Source: an uncultured Bacillota bacterium (GTDB lineage Bacteria; Bacillota_I; Bacilli_A; RFN20; CAG-288). From it: a stretch of DNA of 64,000 nt. A program made the translations under genes and the position numbers. A model generated the notes under the pieces. That model ran no database searches and was not told the DNA's origin. It was given only the letters and a program-made list of their open reading frames with translations. Shown here in pieces: positions 1 to 8,525 of this stretch. The stretch is taken from positions 1-64,000 of the forward strand of contig CASDOO010000027.1 of assembly GCA_949282275.1 (NCBI GenBank). Direction: 5' to 3'. Numbering within the stretch: the first letter of the stretch is position 1; each line of letters begins with the position of its first letter.

Positions 1-1
1 A

Positions 2-1807
2 GGCATCTACGTCGGCTATCGCTACTACGAGACGAGAGGACATACCGATGGCGAGGAATGGTACAAGGACAACGTCGTCTATCCCTTCGGCTATGGCCTG
101 AGCTACACCACCTTCGATTGGGAAGTCTCCAATGTCTCCCTTGCCGAGAATTCGACCCTTTCGGCGGATTCGGAAATCGAGATCACCGTCGATGTCACCA
201 ACAGCGGAGACGTTGCCGGCAAGGACGTCGTCCAGCTTTACTACACGGCCCCCTATCGCGATGGTGGAATCGAGAAGAGCCACAAGGTCCTTGCGGACTT
301 CTCCAAGACCGAGCTCATCGAGCCGGGAGAGACAAAGTCCGTGACCCTGAGCATCTCCGCTTCTGACATGAAGTCCTATGACGACAGGGATCTCAACAAG
401 AACGGCTTCAAGGGCTATGAGCTTGAAAGCGGCGAATACACGCTCTCCGTTTCCAAAAATGCCCACGAAAGCTTCAAGGACCTCAAGTATGAGGTCGCAA
501 GCGACATCCGCTACGAGAACGACGATACGACCGGAACGAAGATCGAGAATCGTTTCGATGAAGTGACCGACCACATCAAGACCTATCTCTCCCGCAGCGA
601 CTGGGAGGGAACCTGGCCGACGACGCCGACCGAGGAAGAAAGAACGGTCGACATGGCCTTCATCAACTCCCTCAACTATCGCAACAACGACGAAGGAAAG
701 CCGTGGTATACCGACACGATGCCCACCCAGGCGGAAAGCGAAATCGCTGCCGAGAACGTGACCGTCAACTTCAAGGATCTCAGCGGCCTTGAATACGACG
801 ATCCTCTTTGGGACGAGTTCCTCAACCAGCTGACCATCGGCCAAATGTCCGGTCTTATCGGAACGGGTGCCTTCGGTACCATCCCGCTTGCCAACGTCGG
901 CGTCCCGATGACCTATGCTCCGGATGGTCCTTCCGGCTTCACCAACTTCATGTCTTCCGGCGGTCCGGTCTTCGACACGGCCTTCTATGCCGCCGAATGT
1001 GTCCTCGGTGCCAGCTGGAACCGTGAGCTTGCCAAGGAATTCGGCAACATGATCGGAAACGAGGCCCTCATCGGCGACAATACCCTTGCCTATTCCGGTT
1101 GGAATGCTCCGGCCGTCAACATCCATCGTTCGCCCTTCGGCGGCCGTAACTGGGAGTACTATTCCGAGGACGGATTCCTCTCCGGCGCAATCGGCGCGGA
1201 AGTCGTCAAGGGATGCCGCGAGAAGGGCGTCATCACCTACGTGAAGCACTTCGCCATCAACGAGCAGGAAACGAATCGCGATTCCAACGGACTTGTCACC
1301 TGGGCCAGCGAGCAGAGCATGCGTGAAATCTACCTCAAGCCCTTTGAAATGACCGTCAAGGAAGGAAAGACCCTTGGCATCATGTCCTCCTTCAACCGTA
1401 TCGGAACCATCTGGGCCGGCGGAAGCCATGAGCTTCTTACCGAGATCCTGAGGAACGAATGGGGATTCGATGGTTGTGTTGTCACGGACTACTCCCTGCC
1501 GCGCTATATGAACGTTGACCAGCAAATCCGTGCTGGTGGCGATCTTGTCTTCAACCAAGGCGACAAGGCTCCCGGAAAGAACTATACGGCAACGCAGGTC
1601 ACCGCCATGCGCAATGCCGCACACAACATCCTCTACGCCATCGCCAACTCCAATGCCATGAATGCGGATATCCTCGGATATCGTCTGCCGATCTGGCAGG
1701 TCATCCTGATCGTCGTGGATGTCGTCGTCGTTGCTGGACTTCTTGCCTGGGGTGGCGCTGTCATCTACCTCGAATTCAAGAAGAAGCCTGTCGAAACAGC
1801 CGAATAA
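2..1807 (+). CDS. Domain-permuted GH3 beta-glycosidase, membrane anchored (5' partial)
   Basis: Open from the window edge, so the N-terminus is missing. The visible order is: end of the GH3 C-terminal sandwich domain (YPFGYGLSYTTF), a fibronectin-III-like domain (about residues 35-130), then the GH3 catalytic TIM barrel (from about residue 230; APDGPSG, GRNWEYYSEDG, KHFAINEQE). The candidate nucleophile is Asp in VVTDY (codon 1487-1489). A C-terminal membrane helix (about 565-590, ILIVVDVVVVAGLLAWGG) with a short Lys-rich tail suggests surface anchoring. In most GH3 enzymes the barrel comes first; the reversed order is known from some rumen Ruminococcus and Butyrivibrio beta-glucosidases. It likely trims beta-linked sugars from plant or host glycans at the cell surface. 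Substrate is not evident. A strong hairpin terminator follows directly. Confidence 0.88.
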   Translation, partial: GIYVGYRYYETRGHTDGEEWYKDNVVYPFGYGLSYTTFDWEVSNVSLAENSTLSADSEIEITVDVTNSGDVAGKDVVQLYYTAPYRDGGIEKSHKVLADFSKTELIEPGETKSVTLSISASDMKSYDDRDLNKNGFKGYELESGEYTLSVSKNAHESFKDLKYEVASDIRYENDDTTGTKIENRFDEVTDHIKTYLSRSDWEGTWPTTPTEEERTVDMAFINSLNYRNNDEGKPWYTDTMPTQAESEIAAENVTVNFKDLSGLEYDDPLWDEFLNQLTIGQMSGLIGTGAFGTIPLANVGVPMTYAPDGPSGFTNFMSSGGPVFDTAFYAAECVLGASWNRELAKEFGNMIGNEALIGDNTLAYSGWNAPAVNIHRSPFGGRNWEYYSEDGFLSGAIGAEVVKGCREKGVITYVKHFAINEQETNRDSNGLVTWASEQSMREIYLKPFEMTVKEGKTLGIMSSFNRIGTIWAGGSHELLTEILRNEWGFDGCVVTDYSLPRYMNVDQQIRAGGDLVFNQGDKAPGKNYTATQVTAMRNAAHNILYAIANSNAMNADILGYRLPIWQVILIVVDVVVVAGLLAWGGAVIYLEFKKKPVETAE

Positions 1808-1821
1808 CCATTGACTACGTC

Positions 1822-1853
1822 AGGTGCCTTGATGAATGTCAAGGCACCTTTTT
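1822..1853 (+). terminator. Rho-independent terminator of the GH3 gene
   Basis: Perfect 11-bp inverted repeat (AGGTGCCTTGA at 1822-1832, complement at 1839-1849), 6-nt loop, then five T residues, 15 bases after the GH3 stop. Confidence 0.9.
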
Positions 1854-1933
1854 CGATGGACAGCGAAAAAACAAGAATAAAAACCTTTCGAGACAACAAA
1901 GATTGTTTTCTTTTCCCTTCTTTGCAGAAGAGG

Positions 1934-2076
1934 CTATTTCCGGAGCAGAGGAATCCGATGGATGATTTTCTCGGTCGGGTTGTAGAAATGCATCATGCTA
2001 TCGAGTTTTTCTATCGTCCACAGCTCCTCTTCCGAGAGGGCTAAATCAAAGATGGCGATGTCGTATTTTGGTGCTT
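1934..2076 (-). pseudogene. Remnant: C-terminal end of an aldo/keto reductase
   Basis: The minus strand reads PKYDIAIFDLALSEEE followed by TIEKLDSM and a stop. This matches the end of aldo/keto reductases, where the last helix reads like IFDFALSEEDM..I..LD. Only about 47 codons survive and no start or catalytic part is present. It overlaps the remnant on the plus strand by a few bases, so two unrelated gene ends meet tail to tail here. The family match is by eye and needs a search. Confidence 0.5.
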
Positions 2077-2254
2077 GGAATTGTCTGAACTCAAGTCGGC
2101 CGAGAATGTGAGGGCAAAAAGCTTACAGACATTCATCAAGAAATATTCCCCGAAATATGCGATACGGGTTTCCGGCAGGAACTTAGGCTATGAAACAGGC
2201 TTGAAGTCGATTCCGTTGTATGCCCTCTTTTGCCTGAAGAAGGAGGAGCAGTAG
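2045..2254 (+). pseudogene. Remnant: C-terminus of a DUF4143 AAA ATPase
   Basis: About 70 codons without a start, reading ELKSAENVRAKSLQTF, KYAIRVSGRNLGYETGLK and SIPLYALFCL before a TAG stop at 2252-2254. This is the typical end of the predicted ATPases with a C-terminal DUF4143 nuclease-like domain (E.K.....KSL..F, then ..P.Y..). In frame, a TAA at 2042-2044 closes it upstream and the ATPase part is gone. A decayed fragment. Confidence 0.6.
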
Positions 2255-2305
2255 ATTCCTGCATCCAAAGAGAGGGAGAATAGGACATGAAAATAAAGCA
2301 ACCCT

Positions 2306-3034
2306 TTATTTGTTGATGCGTTGGTTCTGCTCTTTTGCGTGATGGAAGAAGGAAAGAACGAAGACGAAGATAAGTATGATTAGAGGAATTAGTATCATCA
2401 GTCGAATGGCGAGTTCGCTATCCGTCCCGATATGGATATAGGTGAAGTAGAAAGAGATGACGCCAAGGACGAAGAAAAGTAGGACAAGGATATGTTCGAG
2501 AAGGCGGATGGCATCATCCTCGTCTTTTTCGTGGATAAGGCCGAAAACGTCCTTGGCGATGTTGCTCATGAGGTTGGTCATCATCGTCGTCGCATAGCTC
2601 TCGCCGTTGACCTTGCGGAAGGTGGTGTACTGGAAACTGGCAAAGAGGGCCAGGAAGATGTCTGCGACGATGTCTATCCATTCGGCATCGCCATGGATGT
2701 TTCCCACGGGCAGGAAGAGAAGCGGGAGCAGGAAGACGATTTCGAAACCGAGGATGACGCTTTCCTTTGGAAGTTTTCCTTTCCGGAGGAGGAAACGGAG
2801 AAATTCCGCTAGGAAGCATCCCAGAAGGAAGACGCCGATCACAAGCAAGCGGTAAAGGCCCTGGACCATGTTGCCATCGATGAAGTCGGTGAACATGGTG
2901 ATGAGGTTTCCCGTCTGCATGCCGGCAAAGATGCTGTGGACGCGAAGGGAGTAGATTTCGATGAAGCCACCGATGAAGGTCAGCATCAAGGCCATCAGAA
3001 GCTCGATGTTCAGTTTCGAAAGGAATTTCCGCAT
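2306..3034 (-). CDS. YoaK/DUF1275 family membrane protein
   Basis: 242 residues with about six hydrophobic segments and the family's N-terminal signature FIGGFIEIYSLRVHSIFAGMQTGN (residues about 20-45), as in YoaK-type DUF1275 proteins, which average 220-250 residues. The molecular function of this family is unknown; a small-molecule transport role has been suggested. No clear Shine-Dalgarno is seen before the ATG. It is transcribed alone, divergently from pepF. Confidence 0.8.
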   Translation of the reverse strand: MRKFLSKLNIELLMALMLTFIGGFIEIYSLRVHSIFAGMQTGNLITMFTDFIDGNMVQGLYRLLVIGVFLLGCFLAEFLRFLLRKGKLPKESVILGFEIVFLLPLLFLPVGNIHGDAEWIDIVADIFLALFASFQYTTFRKVNGESYATTMMTNLMSNIAKDVFGLIHEKDEDDAIRLLEHILVLLFFVLGVISFYFTYIHIGTDSELAIRLMILIPLIILIFVFVLSFFHHAKEQNQRINK

Positions 3035-3147
3035 ACAGAGAAAAGTATAGTTTTCCTATTCAGGAAAAGCGAGGGAATCCGTGCGCACGCATGGGAAATC
3101 CTAGGTCCGTTGTGATATGATACGAAGACTTACAGGGAGGACAACAC

Positions 3148-4917
3148 ATGACCTACGATTGGGACCTGACGTCGCTCTACAAGAGCGAAGAAGACTATCA
3201 GAAGGATTTGGAAGCCTTCAAGGCGATGATTCCGCTTTTCTCGACGTTCAAGGGCCACCTTGGCGAAGAGGACAAGCTGAAGGAATACTTCGATCTCAAC
3301 ATCCGTCTTGAATTGCTCGTCAACAGGCTTTATGCCTATGCGGCAAGCAAGGCCGATCTCGACAGGCGTGTCGTCGAAAGCGTCAGCCGGGAGAATGAGC
3401 TGAGGAACCTTCTTCGTCAGCTTGGCGCGGAGACGTCCTATGCCGATCCGGAAATCCTGGCCTTGGGCAAGGAACATATGGACGCCTTCTTTAGGAAGAA
3501 TCCCGACTATGCCCAGTTCGACTTCTCCATCCGCAAGCTCTTCGACAGCCAAAGCCACGTCCTTTCCTATGACAAGGAAAAGCTCCTTGCAGACTATTCC
3601 GCCTTTGGTTCGGTTGGATCGAGCCTTTATTCCACGCTTTCCGTTTCCGACTACAAACCTTCGACGGCAACGCTCAAGGATGGGAGGACGATAATCGTTT
3701 CCACGGCAAACTGGACGAGTCTCATCGCCGATGAGAAGGATCCCGAGAACCGCAAGGCCATCTTCGAGGCCCTCTACAAGTATTTCGACGAACACAAGAA
3801 TACCTATGCCGACATTTATTCCTTCTCGCTCCAGGAGCAGCTTGGAACCATGAAGGCCAGAGGCTATGCCTCGATCCTTGAGGAACATCTTGACGGAAAC
3901 AAGATCCCCAAGGAAGTCTTCCTCAACCTGGTCGAGGTTGCCCATGAAGGCGCTCCTATCCTCCACCGCTATTACGAGCTGAGAAGGAAGACGCTCGGTC
4001 TTGAGAAGCATCGTTCCTATGACCGTTTCCTCGAGCTTGCCCAGAGCCAGACGACCCTCACCTACGAGGAGGCACAAAAGCTTTTCTTCGCCTCCATCGA
4101 GAAGTTCCCCGAGGACTTCAAGGCAAAGGCCAGGAAGGTTTCTGCCCCGGGCATGGTCGATGTCCTTCCCAAGGACGGAAAGAGGACGGGTGCCTATTCC
4201 AGGGGCGGTGGCGGACTCGAGCCGATGATCCTGCTCAATTTCCAGGGGAAGCTCGATGACGCCTTCACCCTTGCCCATGAATCCGGTCACTCCATCCATA
4301 CGCTCTACAGCCAGGAAGGCCAGCCCTTGATGAAGCAGGACTACACCATCTTCGTTGCCGAGATTGCCTCCACCTTCAACGAGCACAACCTTCTTGACTA
4401 TCTCCTTTCCTCCGGCCAGCTCAAGAAGGAGGACCGTATTTCCCTCCTGCAGAAGTCCATCGACGATATCTGCTCCACCTTCTATCGCCAGACCCTCTTC
4501 GGGGAATACGAATACCTGGCAAGCCTCAAGGCCGAGAAGGGCGAGCCCATCGACTACAAGGTCCTTTCCGACATCATGAGCGACCTCTATTCCAAGTACT
4601 ATGGTATCGACATCCGCGAAGAAGTCTACAAGCCCTTTGTCTGGTGCTACATTCCCCATCTCTTCTACACGCCCTTCTATGTCTATCAGTATGCGACAAG
4701 TTTCTCCGCTTCCCTGGAACTCTACAGAAGGGTCAAGGAAGGCGGAAGGGAAGACTTCGACCGCTATGTCTCCCTTCTGAAGATGGGCGGCAGCGACTAT
4801 CCCATCGAGGAAGTCAAGAAGGCCGGGGTCGACCTGACGACGAAGGAACCCTTCCGCGCCGTCGTCAAGCGGATGGAATTCCTTGTCGGCGAGCTTGAGA
4901 AGGCTCTTGCGGAATAA
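3148..4917 (+). CDS. pepF: Oligoendopeptidase F (M3 family metallopeptidase)
   Basis: 589 residues, the usual PepF length. The zinc site HESGH (His377, Glu378, His381) sits in LAHESGHSIH, with the downstream Glu-bearing helix FVAEIASTFNEH providing the third ligand. This cytosolic enzyme cuts peptides of roughly 7-17 residues and is used in peptide catabolism. Start chosen at the ATG eight bases after AGGGAGG. A TATGAT box lies about 30 bases upstream, but no convincing -35. A hairpin terminator closes it as a single-gene unit. Confidence 0.93.
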   Translation: MTYDWDLTSLYKSEEDYQKDLEAFKAMIPLFSTFKGHLGEEDKLKEYFDLNIRLELLVNRLYAYAASKADLDRRVVESVSRENELRNLLRQLGAETSYADPEILALGKEHMDAFFRKNPDYAQFDFSIRKLFDSQSHVLSYDKEKLLADYSAFGSVGSSLYSTLSVSDYKPSTATLKDGRTIIVSTANWTSLIADEKDPENRKAIFEALYKYFDEHKNTYADIYSFSLQEQLGTMKARGYASILEEHLDGNKIPKEVFLNLVEVAHEGAPILHRYYELRRKTLGLEKHRSYDRFLELAQSQTTLTYEEAQKLFFASIEKFPEDFKAKARKVSAPGMVDVLPKDGKRTGAYSRGGGGLEPMILLNFQGKLDDAFTLAHESGHSIHTLYSQEGQPLMKQDYTIFVAEIASTFNEHNLLDYLLSSGQLKKEDRISLLQKSIDDICSTFYRQTLFGEYEYLASLKAEKGEPIDYKVLSDIMSDLYSKYYGIDIREEVYKPFVWCYIPHLFYTPFYVYQYATSFSASLELYRRVKEGGREDFDRYVSLLKMGGSDYPIEEVKKAGVDLTTKEPFRAVVKRMEFLVGELEKALAE

Positions 4918-4934
4918 TAGGACAACTTGAAAAA

Positions 4935-4969
4935 CAGCCGCTCGGGTTCGATGGCCTGGGCGGCTTTTT
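4935..4969 (+). terminator. Terminator after pepF
   Basis: AGCCGC (4936-4941) pairs with GCGGCT (4960-4965) across a 17-nt loop with further partial pairing, followed by TTTTT. It lies 18 bases after the pepF stop. Confidence 0.75.
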
Positions 4970-5080
4970 GATTGACGGATTTCAGCCTTATAGGGATCGT
5001 TTCTCCCAAAAAGAGGACAAGTCGTTGTTCAGTGCCCCTCCCCGATTTGGTAGAATGAATGGCGATTGGAGGAAAGAACC

Positions 5081-5548
5081 ATGAAGTACTGCCCGAAATG
5101 CGGCAAGGAAGTCGAAGACGGAGACCGTTTCTGTCGGAATTGCGGATACGACTTCGAGACGCTGAACAAGGATGAAGGGGCGACATATGAGGTGAAGGAG
5201 ACGAAGACGCGGCACATTCCCGCAAGCGTCGAATACCGCAACATCGCCATCTGCATCATCCTTTCCATCGTGACGTGCGGTATCTATGGCCTCTATTGGC
5301 AGTATCGGCTGACGGAGGACTGCAACGCGCTCTATCCCAACGACTACCAGACTTCCGGTGGCATGGCCGTCGTCCTGACGATCGTGACGTGCGGCATCTA
5401 TGGTTTCTACTGGGCCTACCAAATGGGAAAGAAGGTGTCCAAGGAGGATAGCACGTCCAGCATCCTCTATGTCCTCCTCTATCTCTTCATCGGCATCGTC
5501 TGCTATGCCCTCCTGCAGTCGGAAGTCAACAAGCTTGCCAGGAAATGA
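5081..5548 (+). CDS. Zinc-ribbon plus DUF4234 membrane protein
   Basis: 155 residues. An N-terminal zinc ribbon (CPKCGKEVEDGDRFCRNCG, residues 3-21) is followed by a linker and two near-repeat membrane segments, each containing IVTCGIYG(L/F)YW, then a third helix. This is the DUF4234 pattern; function unknown. An in-frame TTG 15 bases upstream extends the frame, but the ATG at 5081 is correctly spaced after TTGGAGGAAAG. The stop overlaps the next start (ATGA), so the two are probably translated together. Confidence 0.82.
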   Translation: MKYCPKCGKEVEDGDRFCRNCGYDFETLNKDEGATYEVKETKTRHIPASVEYRNIAICIILSIVTCGIYGLYWQYRLTEDCNALYPNDYQTSGGMAVVLTIVTCGIYGFYWAYQMGKKVSKEDSTSSILYVLLYLFIGIVCYALLQSEVNKLARK

Positions 5549-5910
5549 TCGTCGTCCATAGGCATCGCCTTGCCTATCTTGTCGTCGGGTTGGGCTTTCT
5601 CTACCTCCTTTTCCTGGACTTGACGGGAATCGGGATTCCCTGCCTTTTCCATCTCGTGACAGGACTTAAGTGTCCCGGATGCGGCGTCACGACGATGGTC
5701 CTCTCCCTTTCGAGACTGGATTTTCTCTCGGCCTACAAAGCCAATCCCTTCCTTCTTTTGACCCTTCCCTTTCTCTTTTTCGAGGTCGTCTATGCCGGCT
5801 TCTATCTGCCGATGAAGAACAAGAGGAACAAGGCAAACGATGTCCTTCTCATCCTCTATGCCATCGGTCTTCTTGTCTTCGGCATCCTGAGGAACGTCTT
5901 CGGATTCTAG
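5545..5910 (+). CDS. DUF2752 small membrane protein
   Basis: 121 residues, three hydrophobic segments, and the DUF2752 signature CPGCGVTTM after the first helix followed by an N-P-F motif in ANPFLLL. Function is unknown. DUF2752 genes are often beside zinc-ribbon/DUF4234 genes, and here the start overlaps the upstream stop by four bases, so a joint membrane role is likely. Confidence 0.8.
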   Translation: MIVVHRHRLAYLVVGLGFLYLLFLDLTGIGIPCLFHLVTGLKCPGCGVTTMVLSLSRLDFLSAYKANPFLLLTLPFLFFEVVYAGFYLPMKNKRNKANDVLLILYAIGLLVFGILRNVFGF

Positions 5911-5970
5911 ACCCCGAAAAGGCCTTTCTGGGTTACAATATTCCATAGCTAACAATAGAGGTATCGGAAA

Positions 5971-6837
5971 ATGAACAAGGTAATCGTCATGTGCGATTCG
6001 ACAGCCGACCTGAGTCCTGAGCTCATCGAGAAGAACGACATCGTCGTCGTTCCCCTCCATGTTTCCTTCAAGGACGATCCGACGGACTATCTCGATGGCG
6101 TCACATTGACGGCGGAGGAGGTCTACAAAAAGGCGGAGGCCTCCGGGACCACGCCCAAGACGGGTGCCATCAATCTCTATGAGATGACGGAACATTTCCG
6201 TCCCTATATCGAGAAAGGATACGACATCGTCTTCACCGGCATCGGCTCCGGCCTTTCCTCCACCTATCAGAACGCCCTTCTTGCCAGCAGGGAATTTCCG
6301 GAAGGACGCATCGAGGTCGTCGATTCCTGGAACCTTTCGACCGGGACGGGCCTGCTCGTCCTGAAGATGTGCCAATATCGGGACGAAGGGAATGATGTCC
6401 ATGAAATTGCCGAAAAGGCAAGGAAGCTCGTCCCGAACGTCTCGGCGAAGTTCTGCATCGACAGGCTGGACTATCTCTACAAGGGCGGACGCTGCTCCGG
6501 CTTCACGATGGCCCTGGCCCACATGCTTCACATCCATCCCGTCGCCAAGATGGTCAACAACAAACTTGTCGTCTATCGAAAGGTGAGGGGCAAGTATATC
6601 CGGGCCGTTGACGAGCAGATTCGGGAATTCATGGAGGACCTGCCACGCATCGACACGTCCATGGTCTTCATCACCGATTCCGGACACATGACCGGCGAGG
6701 ACAAATACATCTACGACAAGATCAAGGAATACGTTCCCGAAGAGAACATCTACCATACGACCGCCGGTTGCGTCGTCTCCTCCCATTGCGGACCCAAGAC
6801 GATCGGTATCCTCTACATTCTCAAGGACGAACAGTAG
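5971..6837 (+). CDS. DegV family fatty-acid-binding protein
   Basis: 288 residues, full length. The N-terminus MNKVIVMCDSTADLSPEL and the motifs GTTPKTGAIN, TGIGSGLSSTYQ and RLDYLYKGGRCSG are characteristic of DegV/FakB proteins, which bind a fatty acid and can present it to the kinase FakA for phosphorylation and phospholipid synthesis. No fakA is seen in the window. Ribosome site GAGG lies ten bases before ATG, and a TACAAT box lies further upstream. It is the last gene before an AT-rich island. Confidence 0.9.
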   Translation: MNKVIVMCDSTADLSPELIEKNDIVVVPLHVSFKDDPTDYLDGVTLTAEEVYKKAEASGTTPKTGAINLYEMTEHFRPYIEKGYDIVFTGIGSGLSSTYQNALLASREFPEGRIEVVDSWNLSTGTGLLVLKMCQYRDEGNDVHEIAEKARKLVPNVSAKFCIDRLDYLYKGGRCSGFTMALAHMLHIHPVAKMVNNKLVVYRKVRGKYIRAVDEQIREFMEDLPRIDTSMVFITDSGHMTGEDKYIYDKIKEYVPEENIYHTTAGCVVSSHCGPKTIGILYILKDEQ

Positions 6838-7009
6838 GGAGACAACCGCTGGTTTTGCGGCTTGTCGACAGTGATTGGAATTCCCGTCGAGCCGTGGTAG
6901 AGCAAAAGATGACAAACGGCCATTCCATGCGTCCATCTTGGGGAAAGAACCTAAGGCATTATGACGAGGCTGTTGCCCATCTCCCGAAAGGGAGGGATTG
7001 CCGCGACGC
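6838..7009 (+). other. Intergenic, nothing recognised
   Basis: 172 bases between the convergent DegV and RloB-like genes. Only a weak CCGC/GCGG hairpin near 6848 without a T run; no coding signal that I trust. Confidence 0.5.
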
Positions 7010-7654
7010 TCAAATGCTTTGGCAATATTCCGATAGGATGTTGACCAAGACAAAAAGATGTGTGCCGGGAAAGAGGGAAGATACCTTTTTAGGTGTCACG
7101 GAGTTTTTTCGGGATTCTTCCGTTCTTTGCGATGCGAACTTAAGGGCAGTTTTCTCGTTACCATATTGTCGAAGTTTGGGATAGATGTTCCTGTCGTTTT
7201 TCTTATATTCCATCTTTGTTTTTCTTAAGAAAAGGGCTTTGAATTTGGAAATGCATTCCTTTGAGGAAGACCAACTCGGCACACTGCCGAAATAGCAGGC
7301 AAAGAATATTTCGATGCAAGGGTTCGACCAACCGACATGGATATCCGCTTTGGAAGCTTCCGAGACGATTCTATCCAAATCGGATGCTCTTTGATCACAA
7401 TCCAGGACCAACCAGACTTCATAATAATTGGGCTCGTTGTTTCTCTCTTCTTTGGCGGTCGAAATGAGGTCTTGGGTCTTTATGTCGCGAAGAATCTTGA
7501 GTTGGATTCTTTTCGTGTTCTTCTCGCTCAAAATCTCTTTGATACCATTGAAGTAGTTGTATTCCGTTTCCTTGCCATCCGTGAGGATCATGATTCTCTG
7601 GATGATTTCGTATCTTTTTCTCGTTACGCGATATGCTGGAATTCTTTTTTTCAC
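7010..7654 (-). CDS. RloB-like protein (abortive-infection type)
   Basis: 214 residues. The N-terminal region RIMILTDGKETEYNYFNGIK and the segment YEVWLVLDCDQRASD match RloB-family proteins, which carry a TOPRIM-like acidic core and sit next to an RloA/AbiLi ATPase. They are found in restriction and abortive phage-defence loci. I prefer the GTG at 7654 because it overlaps the upstream TGA (GTGA) and is seven bases after AGGAG; the ATG at 7660 is too close to that site. The partner ATPase upstream is truncated, so this gene may be an orphan on its way out. Its region is clearly AT-richer than the neighbours, suggesting transfer. Confidence 0.72.
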   Translation of the reverse strand: MKKRIPAYRVTRKRYEIIQRIMILTDGKETEYNYFNGIKEILSEKNTKRIQLKILRDIKTQDLISTAKEERNNEPNYYEVWLVLDCDQRASDLDRIVSEASKADIHVGWSNPCIEIFFACYFGSVPSWSSSKECISKFKALFLRKTKMEYKKNDRNIYPKLRQYGNEKTALKFASQRTEESRKNSVTPKKVSSLFPGTHLFVLVNILSEYCQSI

Positions 7655-8500
7655 TCCCATTCTCCTTTGTTCTGTCTATTTTCCTTTTCCGTGCCTACGC
7701 CGAAATCAAGAGGCCCGAGGGTCGGTATGCCATCGTACTTTCCTAGAAGATAGTTCTTTTCATAATCTTCGTCCGAACGAATCCTGTTGCCTTTCGAGTC
7801 CACGAAATCGGCAAGGGAGTAGAGCTCCGCCTCGCCTTTTGTCGGATCTTTTCGAGTAAAGAAGATTTCATCCCTTCGAAGAATGTTTGCTCGTAACAGC
7901 CAGGGCTCGTGGCAGGTGAAGACAATTTGGGCATGTTGAGTGTTTTTCCGATGGTTTGCGAAGACGGTCAGGAGATTTCTCAGAAGAAGGGGATGCAGCT
8001 TGGAATTGAGCTCGTCGAAAAGAAGGAGGGTTCCGTTTTCGATTGCCGTGACGATGAAAAGGTAGAGGGAAACCATCTTCTTCGTTCCCGAAGCTTCCCG
8101 GGAGAGAGGAAAGAAGACAGGGAAACCATCGATGTTCTTCCTGACGATGTCGATGCGGTAGTTTCGTCTCTCGTTTCCAAGGCATTCCAAATGAATATCC
8201 GATATGCTCGAGGATGTCTCCGTGCCCCCCATTCGACAAGTATCGGAACAAGGAATTCCATTTGTTTTCGGTAAGCGGATTCGAGGACGACCTTTTGAAA
8301 CTCGAAGACGATAGGTTGCATTTGATCGATCTTGAGGAAATCCTGAAGCCGGAATGAGTTCGTGAGATCGGCCAAGCTTGTTTTTGAAAACAAGGATGTT
8401 TCTTTGGATAGGCTATATTTGTCGGCACATTGAATTTCATAAGAAAAAGGCCAGGTTTACTTTCTGACATCTGCCTGTCTTTGCATTTCAAATAAGCGAA
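7651..8500 (-). pseudogene. RloA/AbiLi-like AAA ATPase, 5'-truncated and frameshifted
   Basis: The C-terminal half of an AAA_21-type ATPase is readable: Walker B LLLFDELNSKLHP, then QIVFTCHEPWLL and YDGIPTLGP. Upstream the product continues in two other frames (SYEIQCADKYSL and ELPFAYLKCKDRQMSESKPG). The frames join if one G is added to the six-G run (8225-8230 as C on plus) and one T to the five-T run near 8452. The Walker A region is absent: the Fic gene ends at 8526, leaving no room. RloA and RloB act together in phage defence, so this system is probably dead unless the homopolymer runs are undercalled, and even then it lacks the P-loop. Confidence 0.7.
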
Positions 8501-8525
8501 TGGAAGTTCTGTTTCTTATAGGAAT

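Noticed and set aside
1811-2044. 77-codon open frame after the GH3 gene
   Set aside because: Begins with TTG inside the terminator region, no ribosome site, and overlaps two better explained gene remnants.
4941-4960. GGTTCGAT stretch resembling a tRNA T-loop
   Set aside because: Lies in the loop of the pepF terminator; no acceptor stem or anticodon arm can be built.
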